Below, piece after piece: positions 63,540 through 64,000 of a stretch of DNA of 64,000 nucleotides. Source of the stretch: Devosia yakushimensis. Lineage in GTDB: Bacteria; Pseudomonadota; Alphaproteobacteria; Rhizobiales; Devosiaceae. The stretch covers positions 3,410,001 to 3,474,000 of the forward strand of contig NZ_BSNG01000001.1 in assembly GCF_030159855.1 (NCBI RefSeq). Direction: 5' to 3'. Within the stretch, counting starts at the first letter, position 1, and each line of letters starts with the position of its first letter. The translations under genes and the position numbers were made by a program. Under the pieces are notes generated by a model that worked only from the letters and a program-made list of their open reading frames with translations, was not told where the DNA came from and made no database searches.

Positions 63540-64000
63540 CTATTGCAGAGCCGAAACGCAGTCCTGCAGCACGGCGGCGGTTTCCTCCGCCGTGCGGTTT
63601 TCGATGATCATGCGCTGGATTTCCTCGCGCACGATGCTGGCCAGTTCATTGTAATGGGTCTCAAGGCCCACCGGCACGCGGTCGACCCCGGCCGCCGCGG
63701 CCTTGTCCATGGCTTCGACCACCAGCCCATATTCGGGCGTCGAGGCCAGCACGGCCTCGGTGACCGAACCGGGACGCGGCGCGGGTGCCCCGACGATTTC
63801 GGAGAACAGCTCCTGCATTTCGGGAGACGTGGCGATGGCGATGAAATCCCAGACCTTCTGTTTGCGCTCGTCGGGAATTTCGCTGGGAATGCCGATAATG
63901 GCGGAGGCCCCGCCCACCGGGGGATCGAAGGGAGAGGCCACGAGCTTGAGATTGGGCTTCATCTCCTCGGAGGCCGAGGTCTCGATCACCCCGGCAAGGC
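63540..64000 (-). CDS. Sugar ABC importer binding protein, C-terminal part
   Basis: The frame runs off the right edge; about 153 residues remain. Visible is an extracellular solute-binding family-1 end: GGASAIIGIPSEIPDERKQK, KVWDFIAIATSPEMQELF and STPEYGLVVEAMDKAAAAGV, LETHYNELASIVREEIQRMI. It is the periplasmic partner of the permeases at 61687-63489. The N-terminus, signal peptide and ligand site are outside the window. Confidence 0.8.
   Translation of the reverse strand, partial: LAGVIETSASEEMKPNLKLVASPFDPPVGGASAIIGIPSEIPDERKQKVWDFIAIATSPEMQELFSEIVGAPAPRPGSVTEAVLASTPEYGLVVEAMDKAAAAGVDRVPVGLETHYNELASIVREEIQRMIIENRTAEETAAVLQDCVSALQ

Overview
The window is GC-rich, gene-dense chromosomal DNA from an alphaproteobacterium of the order Hyphomicrobiales (Rhizobiales), most likely a Devosia-type or closely related soil bacterium. 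The evidence is a RirA-type iron regulator, an MmcB-type repair nuclease, a DUF1127 micro-protein, many ABC importers for sugars and other organics, GTG/TTG starts, and intergenic palindromic repeats. I see no rRNA, tRNA, CRISPR array, prophage or intact insertion sequence. The species call is inference.

Layout. 1-2745: the start of an exported protein and two MFS transporters. 2892-5770: an oxidative uronate module with an SMP-30 lactonase divergent from uronate dehydrogenase and a LacI regulator. 6172-17622: a ROK repressor divergent from an SBP-5 (peptide/oligosaccharide type) ABC importer, translationally coupled to a HAD-like fusion protein with degraded active-site motifs and to an unrecognised 822-residue protein with a toroid-like core. 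This is the best candidate for an undescribed uptake and degradation system. 17628-21705: mmcB and three tandem paralogous MFS genes. 21829-26237: a degenerate receiver protein, a LysR regulator, a DUF1127 protein, two aldo/keto reductases and an RlpA-like protein. 27202-42659: a reductive pyrimidine catabolism locus (preT, preA, RutR-type regulator, omega-aminotransferase, mmsA, ureidopropionase, dihydropyrimidinase and an NMT1-type ABC importer), interrupted by a DoxX/DUF4260/reductase-like trio and a low-GC small gene.

42842-50753: truB-rbfA, an exported protein, a hydroxyacid dehydrogenase, an SH3-domain protein, fhuF, cutC and tadE-tadG. 50837-55060: an autoregulated GntR plus ABC-2 exporter and an ABC-F ATPase. 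55392-57839: rirA with an Irr-type box, an IHF/HU protein, an Flp pilin and three small genes. 58060-64000: a sugar locus with an SDR, an IclR regulator fused to an SMP-30 lactonase, and an ABC sugar importer whose binding-protein gene runs off the window.

Themes. Lactone-forming sugar oxidation appears twice (uronate module and right-hand sugar locus), each with an SMP-30 lactonase. The pyrimidine locus can be read as one pathway: import, reduction of uracil/thymine, ring opening, decarbamoylation, transamination to a semialdehyde, then oxidation to acyl-CoA; RutR-like boxes stand before both halves. Several families of inverted repeats fill the intergenic gaps, some right against stop codons, and one lies inside an ABC operon.
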